From JAGPCK01 sp964535575 (GTDB lineage Bacteria > Bacteroidota > Bacteroidia > UKL13-3): 64,000 nucleotides of DNA. Position 1 is the first letter of the stretch. Each line of letters opens with the position of its first letter. Positions 50,831 to 58,711 of this stretch are shown one piece after another. Where the stretch lies: assembly GCA_964535575.1 (NCBI GenBank), contig CAZHTC010000001.1, forward strand, positions 124,001 to 188,000, given 5' to 3'. The translations under genes and the position numbers were made by a program. The notes beneath the pieces were generated by a model. That model was not told where the DNA came from. It saw nothing but the letters and a program-made list of their open reading frames with translations, and did not search any database.

Positions 50831-50861
50831 CAAATGTAGAGAAAAAAACGTTATATGGAAA
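50831..50861 (-). promoter_or_regulatory. Candidate promoter of the tRNA/tuf/secE/nusG/rpl/rpo transcription unit
   Basis: On the minus strand TTTC (50858-50861), a 19-base spacer and TACATTTG (50831-50838). The bases after the -7 box read CAGTCC, as at the rpsU promoter. It lies 71 bases before the first tRNA. Confidence 0.75.
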
Positions 50862-50878
50862 TTTTAGCTGATTTTTTT

Positions 50879-51178
50879 TTACTTGGCTCTCAGCTTCTCG
50901 TTATAGCGTTTTACCTGAGTTTTTAGCTGATCAACGGCTAAATCAGTAGCTGCTTCAAAGGATACAGAGGTATGCTCAGCAAAAAGTGGCTTTTGATTAA
51001 CGTTTATCTTGATTTCCACCTGTTTATTTTCCTTTTCAGCAGCCTTCTGCACTTTTAAATAAACCTCTGCTCCTTTTATACTATCGTGGAAAGTTCCGAG
51101 TTTACTTACCTTACGCTCAATGTAATCAATCAATTTGTGATCGGCATCAAAATGAATGGATTGAATTTCAATTTTCAT
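50879..51178 (-). CDS. hpf: Ribosome hibernation promoting factor (short HPF/YfiA type)
   Basis: The 99-residue protein has the HPF fold: MKIEIQSIHFDADHKLIDYIERKVSKLG, then a basic helix ending VDQLKTQVKRYNEKLRAK. It blocks the decoding centre of idle ribosomes. There is no C-terminal dimerisation domain, so it is the short form. It is the third gene after rpsU and the xerC-like gene; hairpins occupy its 91-base leader. Confidence 0.92.
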   Translation of the reverse strand: MKIEIQSIHFDADHKLIDYIERKVSKLGTFHDSIKGAEVYLKVQKAAEKENKQVEIKINVNQKPLFAEHTSVSFEAATDLAVDQLKTQVKRYNEKLRAK

Positions 51179-51195
51179 AAGTCACTTTAAGTTGT

Positions 51196-51263
51196 AAAAG
51201 CCTTAGGCTGTTCCCGTTTCAACCTTCGGCTTTTGGTTCTACATTATTTTATATCGGGAACAG
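51196..51263 (-). other. Nested inverted repeats in the xerC-hpf gap
   Basis: CTGTTCCCG (51208-51216) and CGGGAACAG (51255-51263) are 9-bp perfect complements; AAAAGCC (51196-51202) and GGCTTTT (51228-51234) form a second stem that interleaves with the first. They fill the leader of hpf and may control its translation or mRNA stability. Confidence 0.5.
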
Positions 51264-51269
51264 GTTTCA

Positions 51270-52157
51270 TCACGATTTAGGGTGGGCCTGCTTGTGAACA
51301 TTTTTCAGCCGTTCAATGCTATTGTGCGTGTACACTTGCGTAGCCGAAAGATTGGCATGGCCCAGTAATTCTTTTATGGCATTTAAGTCGGCCCCTTTAT
51401 TTAATAAGTGTGTCGCAAAGGTATGTCGGAGCACGTGAGGACTTTTTTTATCAATTGTTGTAACCATACTTAAAAAACGATTTACAACCAGGTAGGCAAA
51501 TTTAGGATATAATTTAACTCCTTTATTACTACACAATAATTCCGGATTTGAAAAACCACTCTCACTTTTGAGGCTGAGGTAATTATTAATGCTTTTCTCT
51601 AACTCCGTTACCATTGGTATAATGCGTTCTTTGTTTCGTTTACCCAGTACCTTCAGTGTTTTTCTTGAAAAATCTAAATCAGATTCAAGCAAACCTAAAA
51701 GTTCTGATAATCGAATACCCGTACAATATAATAATTCTATAATTAATTTATTTCTAAGTCCGGCAAAATCATTTGTAAAAAGCTCTTTCTCAAGCAATAT
51801 TTCCATTCCCTTTTCTTCTACAAAGGCCGGAAGTTTTTTTGACGTTTTTGGGGCCTGCACCTTTAATAAGGGATTCTTTTGTACGATGTTCTCTTTGAGC
51901 AGGTATTTATAGAAAGTTTTTAGAGCAGAAAGTTTTCGGTTTACAGATCGCGGGTCGTTCCCGGCATTAAGCAATTCAACCATCCAGCTTCGTATCACTG
52001 AATGGTTGACCTGATGTATTGAATCTATTTGATATTGCTGCTGCACATAGGACGAGAACTGATTTAAATCGGTTTCGTACGAGGTAGCCGTGTGTCCAGA
52101 ATATTTTTTCTGGAAGGTTAAATATTCAAGGAAACCTGTAATTAGCTCAGGTTCCAT
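51270..52157 (-). CDS. xerC: Tyrosine recombinase of the XerC/XerD type
   Basis: The 295-residue protein has an N-terminal SAM-like core-binding domain (FLEYLTFQKKYSGHTATSYETDLNQF) and the catalytic domain with the full set: Arg in YCTGIRLSELLGL, Lys in VLGKRNKERIIPM, HxxR in HVLRHTFATHLL, His in LLGHANLSATQVY and the nucleophile Tyr of YTH. Length and lack of flanking mobile genes fit a chromosome-dimer-resolving Xer protein. It starts 6 bases after rpsU and is co-oriented with hpf. Whether it is XerC or XerD is not certain. Confidence 0.85.
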   Translation of the reverse strand: MEPELITGFLEYLTFQKKYSGHTATSYETDLNQFSSYVQQQYQIDSIHQVNHSVIRSWMVELLNAGNDPRSVNRKLSALKTFYKYLLKENIVQKNPLLKVQAPKTSKKLPAFVEEKGMEILLEKELFTNDFAGLRNKLIIELLYCTGIRLSELLGLLESDLDFSRKTLKVLGKRNKERIIPMVTELEKSINNYLSLKSESGFSNPELLCSNKGVKLYPKFAYLVVNRFLSMVTTIDKKSPHVLRHTFATHLLNKGADLNAIKELLGHANLSATQVYTHNSIERLKNVHKQAHPKS

Positions 52158-52163
52158 AAATAG

Positions 52164-52358
52164 TTACGCAATGCTTTCTGACTGTATAAATTGCTTGTAG
52201 GCAGCGCGAATAACCTGTTGTCTGCGTTTAATGCAGGGCTTGGTAAATGATTGTCTTTCTCTAAGTTCTTTTACAACACCGGTTTTTTCAAATTTCTTTT
52301 TGAACTTCTTCAGCGCCTTGTCAAGTGACTCGTTTTCTTTTACGTTTACAATGATCAT
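52164..52358 (-). CDS. rpsU: 30S ribosomal protein bS21
   Basis: The 64-residue protein begins MIIVNVKENESLDKALKKFKKKFEKTGVV and continues with RERQSFTKPCIKRRQQ, diagnostic for bS21. In Flavobacterium johnsoniae bS21 helps hide the anti-Shine-Dalgarno sequence of 16S rRNA. The start here has no Shine-Dalgarno (AAAATAGTTGT before ATG). It heads the rpsU-xerC-hpf operon under a consensus promoter. Confidence 0.95.
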   Translation of the reverse strand: MIIVNVKENESLDKALKKFKKKFEKTGVVKELRERQSFTKPCIKRRQQVIRAAYKQFIQSESIA

Positions 52359-52383
52359 ACAACTATTTTGAAAAATTGGACTG

Positions 52384-52414
52384 CAAATATAGAAGGTACC
52401 TGTTAATTTTCAAA
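52384..52414 (-). promoter_or_regulatory. Promoter of rpsU-xerC-hpf (consensus)
   Basis: The minus strand reads TTTG (52411-52414), exactly 19 bases, then TATATTTG (52384-52391): a perfect Bacteroidota promoter. The next bases, CAGTCCAATTTTTCAAAATAG, strongly resemble those after the tRNA/tuf -7 box. Confidence 0.85.
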
Positions 52415-52423
52415 GTTTTAAAT

Positions 52424-53593
52424 TTAATCCTTTAAAACACTTCTCGAAATCACAAGTTTCTGAATTTCAGAAGTCCCCTCTCCAATGGTGCAAAGTTTTG
52501 AATCTCGATAGAATTTTTCAACAGGAAAGTCTTTGGTGTAACCATACCCGCCAAATATTTGCACTGCCTCAGTTGATGCCCATACGGCTGTTTCTGAAGT
52601 ATAGTATTTGGCCATGGCTGATTGTTTAGTAACCGGAAGGCCTTTATTTTTCAGATCGGCTGCCTGCAACGTCAGAAGCTCCGCTGCTTCAATACGCGTA
52701 GCCATATCAGCCAGTTTGAAAGAAATAGCCTGAAAATTTGAAATGGGCTGCCCGAACTGATGACGTTCTTTAGAATATTTTACAGCGGCTTCATAGGCTC
52801 CTTTGGCAATACCTAATCCCAAAGAGGCAATGGAAATTCTTCCTCCGTCAAGTACTTTCATGGCTTGTACAAAACCGTCTCCTACATTTCCCAGAATATT
52901 ATCTTTATGAATCCGACAATCTTCAAAAATAAGTTCGGCCGTTTCGCTTGCACGCATGCCCAGTTTGTTTTCCTTTTTTCCACCTTTAAATCCGGGTGTT
53001 CCCCGTTCAATTACAAATGCAGTGATACCACGGGAATCCAACAATTCTCCCGTTCGTACCAGGACAACAGCCACATTACCTGAAATACCGTGAGTAATCC
53101 AGTTTTTGGTTCCATTAATTACCCAATAATCTCCGTCTTGTTTGGCAACACATTGCATACGCATGGCATCCGAGCCGGTATTTGCCTCGGTTAAACCCCA
53201 GGCACCAATCCATTCGCCAGAGGCCAGCTTAGGCAACCATTTCTTTTTTTGTTCTTCGTTGCCAAATTGTAAAATATGACCAGTGCATAATGAATTATGT
53301 GCAGCCATTGACAACCCCACCGAGCCGCAAACTTTAGCCAGTTCAACAATGGCAGTTACATACTCCAAATACCCAAAACCGGCCCCGCCATATTGCTCAG
53401 GCACTAACACGCCAAGCAATCCGAGCTTCCCCATTTCGGTAAACATATCCCGCGGAAAAATCTGTTGCTCGTCCCACTCCATAATATTTGGGCGAATATG
53501 CTTTTCTGCAAAGTCACGAACCATTCCGGCTACCATTTTTTGATTTTCAGTTTGGCCGAAATGCATTTGCGAAGTGGATTCTGAACTGCTCAT
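52424..53593 (-). CDS. Acyl-CoA dehydrogenase
   Basis: From the ATG at 53593 the protein has 389 residues. It shows the family signatures GAWGLTEANTGSDA (FAD/substrate loop), GTKNWITHG and, near the C terminus, QIFGGYGYTKDFPVEKFYRD with IGEGTSEIQKLVISR. The catalytic glutamate expected in the EGTSEIQ region is present, which fits short/branched-chain or butyryl-type enzymes. It is an FAD enzyme of fatty-acid or branched-amino-acid breakdown. A longer frame to 53665 crosses the predicted promoter and is rejected. Confidence 0.92.
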   Translation of the reverse strand: MSSSESTSQMHFGQTENQKMVAGMVRDFAEKHIRPNIMEWDEQQIFPRDMFTEMGKLGLLGVLVPEQYGGAGFGYLEYVTAIVELAKVCGSVGLSMAAHNSLCTGHILQFGNEEQKKKWLPKLASGEWIGAWGLTEANTGSDAMRMQCVAKQDGDYWVINGTKNWITHGISGNVAVVLVRTGELLDSRGITAFVIERGTPGFKGGKKENKLGMRASETAELIFEDCRIHKDNILGNVGDGFVQAMKVLDGGRISIASLGLGIAKGAYEAAVKYSKERHQFGQPISNFQAISFKLADMATRIEAAELLTLQAADLKNKGLPVTKQSAMAKYYTSETAVWASTEAVQIFGGYGYTKDFPVEKFYRDSKLCTIGEGTSEIQKLVISRSVLKD

Positions 53594-53621
53594 AAACTTA
53601 AAGTTTTCTAAAATTGAACGG

Positions 53622-53629
53622 CAAAAATA
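53622..53629 (-). promoter_or_regulatory. Candidate -7 box of the acyl-CoA dehydrogenase gene
   Basis: TATTTTTG on the minus strand, followed by CCGTTCAATTTTAG, similar to the bases after the rpsL and rpsU boxes. No clean -33 at the usual spacing. The ATG at 53593 is 28 bases further on. Confidence 0.5.
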
Positions 53630-53675
53630 AGAAATGCCCTTGTAAAGTTCACTATTCAAAGGCAATATATTGCAG

Positions 53676-54617
53676 TTACTCGAAGTCTATATATGGCTGA
53701 ATTTGAGAAATGGTGCTGTCTGAAACCAAAACTACCTTACTTAAATCTTCAACTGAACGATAAGGCCCGTGCTGGTCGCGGTAGTTAATGATTGCCCGGG
53801 CAATATTAAAACGCCATATATAAGGATGATTCCGCAACTGCTCAACCGTTGCCGAATTAATTTTTATTTTCTGAATGACTTCCGGCCTGATATATATCTG
53901 CGGCTGTACCAGTTTGAGTAATGAATCGGTAAAACCCCAGACTTCCATCAACTGCTCCGGTTTTATAAATCCACCCAGTTGGTTTCGGTATTTTAAGATA
54001 CGTTTTGCAAAAGAAGGCCCTATGCCCTTAAGAGAAACCAATTGAGCCGAATCTGCCGAATTCAGTTCGAGTGCCGGTTTAGGTCTGGATTCGAATGTTG
54101 CCCGGGGTTGATATTCCTTTTTGTTTTCATTTCCGGCCAAAGAACCCGAATCGGGTAAAAGAATATACGCCTCAATTTTATCAAAAAAGATTTCGTCAAT
54201 ACTGTATAGTTTCAGCAAATCTGTTTTTTTTCTAAAATGTCCCCCCGCCCGCAAATAGTGTTGAATATTTTGCATTTGCCGTTTGGTAAATCCAAGTTTC
54301 TCCCCGTCTGTATCGCTAAGGGTATTGGGGTCAAATGGAAATAATCCGGTAAGGTCGGATGACTGGTGTACATCATTCACTCGGTTATCACTAAGCGGGT
54401 AGCTGTTTTCATTTGTGGTATCCTTACGGTTTTGCATCTGATGCATTCCTGAATCAGCTAATAGCAACAAACCTTTTTGCGGGGATACCCACAATGGCAT
54501 GGTTACATATACAATTAATGTTATTGCCAGCAACACCAGCAGCAATAAAACTCCACGCCTTTCACTTACAGAAAATGCGAAAAGTAAACGCAACTGCCGT
54601 TTTAACTCCTTCCACAT
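53676..54617 (-). CDS. Helix-hairpin-helix (ComEA-like) membrane-anchored protein
   Basis: The 313-residue protein has one N-terminal membrane span (LLLLVLLAITLIVYVTMPLWV), a polar linker, and then three helix-hairpin-helix units: LGFTKRQMQNIQHYLRAGG, the canonical LVSLKGIGPSFAKRILKYRNQLGGF and the C-terminal RFNIARAIINYRDQHGPYRSVEDL. HhH units bind DNA non-specifically; ComEA uses them to hold incoming DNA at the outer face of the cell membrane. Whether this one serves DNA uptake is unknown, as no other competence genes are nearby. Confidence 0.8.
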   Translation of the reverse strand: MWKELKRQLRLLFAFSVSERRGVLLLLVLLAITLIVYVTMPLWVSPQKGLLLLADSGMHQMQNRKDTTNENSYPLSDNRVNDVHQSSDLTGLFPFDPNTLSDTDGEKLGFTKRQMQNIQHYLRAGGHFRKKTDLLKLYSIDEIFFDKIEAYILLPDSGSLAGNENKKEYQPRATFESRPKPALELNSADSAQLVSLKGIGPSFAKRILKYRNQLGGFIKPEQLMEVWGFTDSLLKLVQPQIYIRPEVIQKIKINSATVEQLRNHPYIWRFNIARAIINYRDQHGPYRSVEDLSKVVLVSDSTISQIQPYIDFE

Positions 54618-54747
54618 AAGTTCTAAGAAGTTTGAGTATTACACCAAAGTAACCAAACAGGAAGTTCTATAACGTTTCACTTTCTGCCACCTTGTGGCGG
54701 ATTTTAACTTTGGGGTAATTAATTTCATAGTAGACATATTTTTAGAT

Positions 54748-55665
54748 TTAGTGATTAGCAATTTTAAGTTGATTATTCAAAATCAGGAGCCCCTCCTCAA
54801 AGCTGTGAGGTTCATACCCGAGATTTACTTTGGCTTTATTAAGAATAAAACCCGTGATAGGAGGCCGTAGTGCCGGTTGTTTTATGTCGGTACTTTTAGC
54901 CCGTTTGATAAGTGATTTATCTAACTTCCAAAAGTCGGCCACCCGCAACGCAAGGTCGTAAACGCTCATAAAATCTTTACCTGAGATATGAAATATCCCT
55001 GTTGCGCCTTTTGCAGCAATAAGAATACAACCGGATGCTAAATCTTCGGCAAGAGTCGGGGTTCGGAACTGGTCGTCAACTACGGGAATACTTTTCCCTT
55101 TTTCAAGTGCATCTTTTGCCCACAATACTATATTGCTCCGGCTCATCCCATTTACCAATCCATAAACTAAAACAGTGCGCACAATAGCCCATTTACAGGT
55201 TGATTGCTGAACAAGTTTTTCGCCTTGCCATTTTGAATGCCCGTAAAAACTCACGGGGTCTGGTTTTTCATCTTCACTAAGCGGACCGTGCGTACCGTTA
55301 AAAACAAAATCTGTAGACAAGTGAATAAGATGAACCTGATATTTCTCTGACGCTTTTACCAGATAACCTACCGCGTCCACATTCATCTTTAAACAACTGT
55401 TGTGATCCTGTTCACAGGCGTCTACATTAGTCATTGCAGCAGTGTGAATGACAATATCGGGGGTCACATTTTTAAATACCTCCTCAACGTTGTTTTCATC
55501 GGTAATATCAAGTGAAATGTAGGTATATCCAGAAGTAAGTAAACAGCGATTTTCCCCTTTTGAAGTAGCTACTAATTCAAAAACACTGCTATTTGCCAGT
55601 GCATGTATCAACTTTTGCCCCAGCAACCCATTACTTCCCGTAACTAATATTTTCTTCTTTAACAT
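54748..55665 (-). CDS. Extended SDR, dTDP-4-dehydrorhamnose reductase-like
   Basis: The 305-residue protein has the NAD(P)-binding GSNGLLGQ near the N terminus, HTAAMTNVDACE, STDFVFNG and the catalytic Tyr-Lys pair in YGHSKWQGEKLVQ. This pattern is that of RmlD, the last step of dTDP-L-rhamnose synthesis, but no rmlA, B or C genes lie nearby, so another sugar substrate is possible. It follows the GNAT-like gene by 21 bases and is probably co-transcribed with it. Confidence 0.8.
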   Translation of the reverse strand: MLKKKILVTGSNGLLGQKLIHALANSSVFELVATSKGENRCLLTSGYTYISLDITDENNVEEVFKNVTPDIVIHTAAMTNVDACEQDHNSCLKMNVDAVGYLVKASEKYQVHLIHLSTDFVFNGTHGPLSEDEKPDPVSFYGHSKWQGEKLVQQSTCKWAIVRTVLVYGLVNGMSRSNIVLWAKDALEKGKSIPVVDDQFRTPTLAEDLASGCILIAAKGATGIFHISGKDFMSVYDLALRVADFWKLDKSLIKRAKSTDIKQPALRPPITGFILNKAKVNLGYEPHSFEEGLLILNNQLKIANH

Positions 55666-55686
55666 TTAGGTAATTGAAAATAGTGT

Positions 55687-56805
55687 TTAGAGTGCTTTAA
55701 TATAGCATCGTTTGCGTTTGTGCTGAATATGTTCGTAGTTTTTCCAAACCTGAATGGCCTTTTCGTTGGTTTCAAACATTCCGGTTGTTTCGGTATGATA
55801 AATTCCCATATCGAGCATCGACTTCTGAAGTTCGGTAATTAATATAGCCGGAACCCCCTGGGCCTGCATTTTAGGATGCACACCCGTTAAAATCAAATCC
55901 ATTACAGTAGGTTTTTGCAGTGCCTTTTTTAAATGCCACCAGCCAAACGGCCATAGTTTTCCGTTGGCTTTTTGCATAGCTTCTGAAAGAGATGGCATTC
56001 CGATGATAAAACCTACCATTTGCTCTTCTTTATCAAGCACTACTTTCACGAGCTTAGGATTAAGAAAAGTCATGTATTTGTTCACGTAATAATCCCGCAT
56101 GTTACTGTTTAGCGGAACCACACTGAATAATTCGGCAAATGCTTCATTTAACAAGTGAAAAATGCCATGAGCATATTTTTTCAATTCATCGTAAGAGGTA
56201 AATGAGATTACCTTAAGCCCGAATCGCTCTTTAATCAATTCGTTTAGCCTTAAAGCCTTTTCCGGTATTTCGCGTGTGGTGAGGCGAAACTCCACCCAAT
56301 CTACTTCTTTAGTATAACCAAGTTGCTCCAGGTGTTTATGATAATAAGGCATATGATACACCGATGCAACTGAAGGCAGGTGATCAAAACCTTCAACCAA
56401 CATTCCCTGATGGTCGAGGTTGGTAAAACCCAAAGGCCCCTGAATTTTGTTCATGCCGTTGGTGCGGGCCCAGTTTTCAGCCGTGCTCAGAAGCGCCCTT
56501 GAAACTTCAATATCATCAATAACTTCAAAGCGGGTAAACCGTGCTGTTTTTTCATTTTTCTTTTCGTTCCACAAATTATTGATAATGCCTCCAAGCCTTC
56601 CTACTAACTGTCCGTCCTGATAGGCCAGCCACCATTTAACATCACAAAATTCAAATGCCGGATTACGCGAGGGTATAAGCGCATTGTACTCCTGGCTTAT
56701 GAGATGCGGAACCCAATACCGGTTGTTCCTGTATATTTTAAATGGTAGTTTTACAAAAGCTTTTAACTCCTTTTCTGAAAGAGCTTCTTTGATTGTTATT
56801 GACAT
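55687..56805 (-). CDS. GNAT-like acetyltransferase-family protein
   Basis: The 372-residue protein is a conserved bacterial family usually annotated only as hypothetical or GNAT. The N-terminal half has AFVKLPFKIYRNNRYWVPHLISQEYNAL and GPLGFTNLDHQGMLVEGFD; the C-terminal half has a GNAT-like acetyl-CoA region (GVHPKMQAQGVPAILITELQKSML). No substrate is evident. It has a perfect promoter and diverges from miaB. Confidence 0.65.
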   Translation of the reverse strand: MSITIKEALSEKELKAFVKLPFKIYRNNRYWVPHLISQEYNALIPSRNPAFEFCDVKWWLAYQDGQLVGRLGGIINNLWNEKKNEKTARFTRFEVIDDIEVSRALLSTAENWARTNGMNKIQGPLGFTNLDHQGMLVEGFDHLPSVASVYHMPYYHKHLEQLGYTKEVDWVEFRLTTREIPEKALRLNELIKERFGLKVISFTSYDELKKYAHGIFHLLNEAFAELFSVVPLNSNMRDYYVNKYMTFLNPKLVKVVLDKEEQMVGFIIGMPSLSEAMQKANGKLWPFGWWHLKKALQKPTVMDLILTGVHPKMQAQGVPAILITELQKSMLDMGIYHTETTGMFETNEKAIQVWKNYEHIQHKRKRCYIKAL

Positions 56806-56828
56806 GAGCTAACCAACTTCTTATTCGC

Positions 56829-56859
56829 CAAATATATCTGATAAAAACCGTTGAGCAAA
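56829..56859 (-). promoter_or_regulatory. Promoter of the GNAT-like gene (consensus)
   Basis: The minus strand reads TTTG (56856-56859), exactly 19 bases, then TATATTTG (56829-56836). The ATG is 23 bases downstream. Spacing and boxes equal those of the rpsU promoter. Confidence 0.8.
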
Positions 56860-56933
56860 GTATAATTCTCTTATCTTTTTCAAAAACAGGTAAATGAATT
56901 TAGTTTCTTCTGCCAATTTGTCACCAAAAATCT

Positions 56934-56941
56934 TACCTTTG
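56934..56941 (+). promoter_or_regulatory. Candidate -7 box of the miaB-secG operon
   Basis: TACCTTTG fits TAnnTTTG and ends 20 bases before the miaB ATG. A TTTG lies 13 bases upstream (56917-56920), too close for the usual spacing, so the -33 is uncertain. Confidence 0.5.
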
Positions 56942-56961
56942 CACCACCTTTATCCACAAAA

Positions 56962-58332
56962 ATGAGAGGATTAGTTGGAGACATACCCGTTGCCACAGGC
57001 AGCAAGAATTTATACATAGAAACTTATGGCTGTGCTATGAACTTAGCCGATAGTGAAGTGGTGGCCAGTATTCTTTCAGAAAACGGATACAAAACCACCA
57101 GCGATGTAAAAGAAGCTGATGTAGTATTTATTAATACCTGTGCCATAAGAGACAATGCCGAGTCAAGAGTATGGGGGCGCCTGCGTGAATTGCGTACGGT
57201 AAAAAAGGGGAAGCCCGATTTGATAGTTGGAGTTTTAGGCTGTATGGCTGAACGATTAAAATCACAACTGCTGGAAAAAGAAAAACTGGTAGATGTGGTG
57301 GTAGGACCAGACGCGTACCGCGATTTACCAAAATTACTAGAAACAGCAGAAGATGGTGAGAAGGCAGTAAATGTGCTTCTTTCGCGCGAGGAAACCTATG
57401 CCGAGATTAGTCCGGTTCGTTTAAACAGCAATGGCATTAACGCCTTTATATCTATTATGAGAGGTTGTAACAATATGTGCTCCTTTTGTGTAGTTCCGTT
57501 TACACGCGGAAGAGAACGTAGCCGCGAACCAAATTCGGTGATAGATGAAGCCCGGGATTTATTTGAAAAAGGATACCGTGAAGTTACCCTGCTGGGGCAA
57601 AACGTAGATTCGTATCACTGGAACAATGAAGAAACCGGAGAAGAATGCAATTTTGCCCAACTACTCGAAAAAGTTGCCAAAATAAACCCCTTGTTGCGGA
57701 TTCGTTTTTCCAGTTCTCACCCCAAGGATATTACCGATGAGGTGCTTTTTACAATGAAAAAGTACGAGAACATTTGCAATTATATTCACTTCCCGCTACA
57801 GTCGGGCAATTCCCGTATTTTAAATTTGATGAACCGTACCTACGACAGGGAATGGTTTATGAAGCGCCTAAATAAAATCAGAGAAATACTTCCCGACTGT
57901 GGCATCTCAACCGATGTGATTGCAGGCTTTTGTACCGAAACGGAAGATGAACATAAAGATACCGTTGAATTATTTGAATGGGCTCAGTTTGATTTCGCTT
58001 ACATGTACCAGTACAGTGAGCGTCCCGGGACCCTTGCCGCACGACAATTTGAAGATGATGTACCTGAAGATGTAAAAAACCGCAGGTTATCCGAAATTAT
58101 TAATTTGCAACACAGCATAAGTGCTGCTAAAAACAGATCACATATAGGTAAAACGTATAAAGTGTTAATTGAAGGACACTCAAAAAAATCTACTGACGAT
58201 TTAGTTGGAAGAAATGAACAAAATATAAAAGTAATATTCCCGAAAGAAAATCATTCACCGGGCGAGTATGTGCATGTACTTATTGAAAGGAGTACCACAA
58301 CAAGCCTGATAGGAAAAGTAATAATCCCTTAA
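56962..58332 (+). CDS. miaB: tRNA-2-methylthio-N6-isopentenyladenosine synthase MiaB
   Basis: The 456-residue enzyme adds a methylthio group to i6A37 of tRNAs reading codons that start with U. It has the N-terminal UPF0004 domain (ETYGCAMNLADSE, INTCAIRDNAE, VLGCMAE with three cluster cysteines), the radical-SAM motif GCNNMCSFCVVPFTRGRERSR, and a C-terminal TRAM domain (VLIEGHSKKSTDDLVGRNEQ). It starts the operon that runs to secG. Confidence 0.95.
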   Translation: MRGLVGDIPVATGSKNLYIETYGCAMNLADSEVVASILSENGYKTTSDVKEADVVFINTCAIRDNAESRVWGRLRELRTVKKGKPDLIVGVLGCMAERLKSQLLEKEKLVDVVVGPDAYRDLPKLLETAEDGEKAVNVLLSREETYAEISPVRLNSNGINAFISIMRGCNNMCSFCVVPFTRGRERSREPNSVIDEARDLFEKGYREVTLLGQNVDSYHWNNEETGEECNFAQLLEKVAKINPLLRIRFSSSHPKDITDEVLFTMKKYENICNYIHFPLQSGNSRILNLMNRTYDREWFMKRLNKIREILPDCGISTDVIAGFCTETEDEHKDTVELFEWAQFDFAYMYQYSERPGTLAARQFEDDVPEDVKNRRLSEIINLQHSISAAKNRSHIGKTYKVLIEGHSKKSTDDLVGRNEQNIKVIFPKENHSPGEYVHVLIERSTTTSLIGKVIIP

Positions 58333-58351
58333 CCATAAACCATAAAATGTT

Positions 58352-58711
58352 ATGAAAAAAGTTCAAGTATTCGCGTTTCTTGGTATTCTGATGATGGCGG
58401 CAGCCGGTTTAATGGCGTTTAATGTAAACTCCGAAACCACCGCCCATGCCGCAACACCTAATGCCTATTTAAGTATTATTGCCGTTTCTGCTGAAGATTC
58501 CCTGTCGTTGGTATTAAGTGCCAAAGGGAAAACTTTTAAAACACTTAATTACCCTAACAGAGAAACTGCTTTTGATTTAACCCCGGCCCTTAACTGGGTG
58601 TTGGAACTGGAAAAACAAGGCTATGATTTGATGAATCAGTCAACAGCTTTTGACAGTAAGCATGGGCACATGGTTTACACATTTTTAATGCGGAAAAAGG
58701 GGATTAAATGA
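58352..58711 (+). CDS. Small exported protein of unknown function
   Basis: The 119-residue protein has an N-terminal hydrophobic segment (VFAFLGILMMAAAGLMAF) that may be a signal peptide or anchor, then a small mixed domain (LSLVLSAKGKTFKTLNYPNRE, ALNWVLELEKQGYDLMNQ, HGHMVYTFLMRKKG). No family is recognised. Its stop overlaps the next start as ATGA, so its translation is coupled to the sigma-54 activator. Confidence 0.65.
   Translation: MKKVQVFAFLGILMMAAAGLMAFNVNSETTAHAATPNAYLSIIAVSAEDSLSLVLSAKGKTFKTLNYPNRETAFDLTPALNWVLELEKQGYDLMNQSTAFDSKHGHMVYTFLMRKKGIK

Noticed and set aside
51270..52157. Phage or integron integrase
   Set aside because: Its place between rpsU and hpf, its length and its domain order fit a housekeeping Xer recombinase; no att site or cargo was seen next to it.
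52424..53665. Acyl-CoA dehydrogenase with 24 extra N-terminal residues
   Set aside because: The extension crosses a -7 box at 53622 and is not typical of the family; the ATG at 53593 is used.
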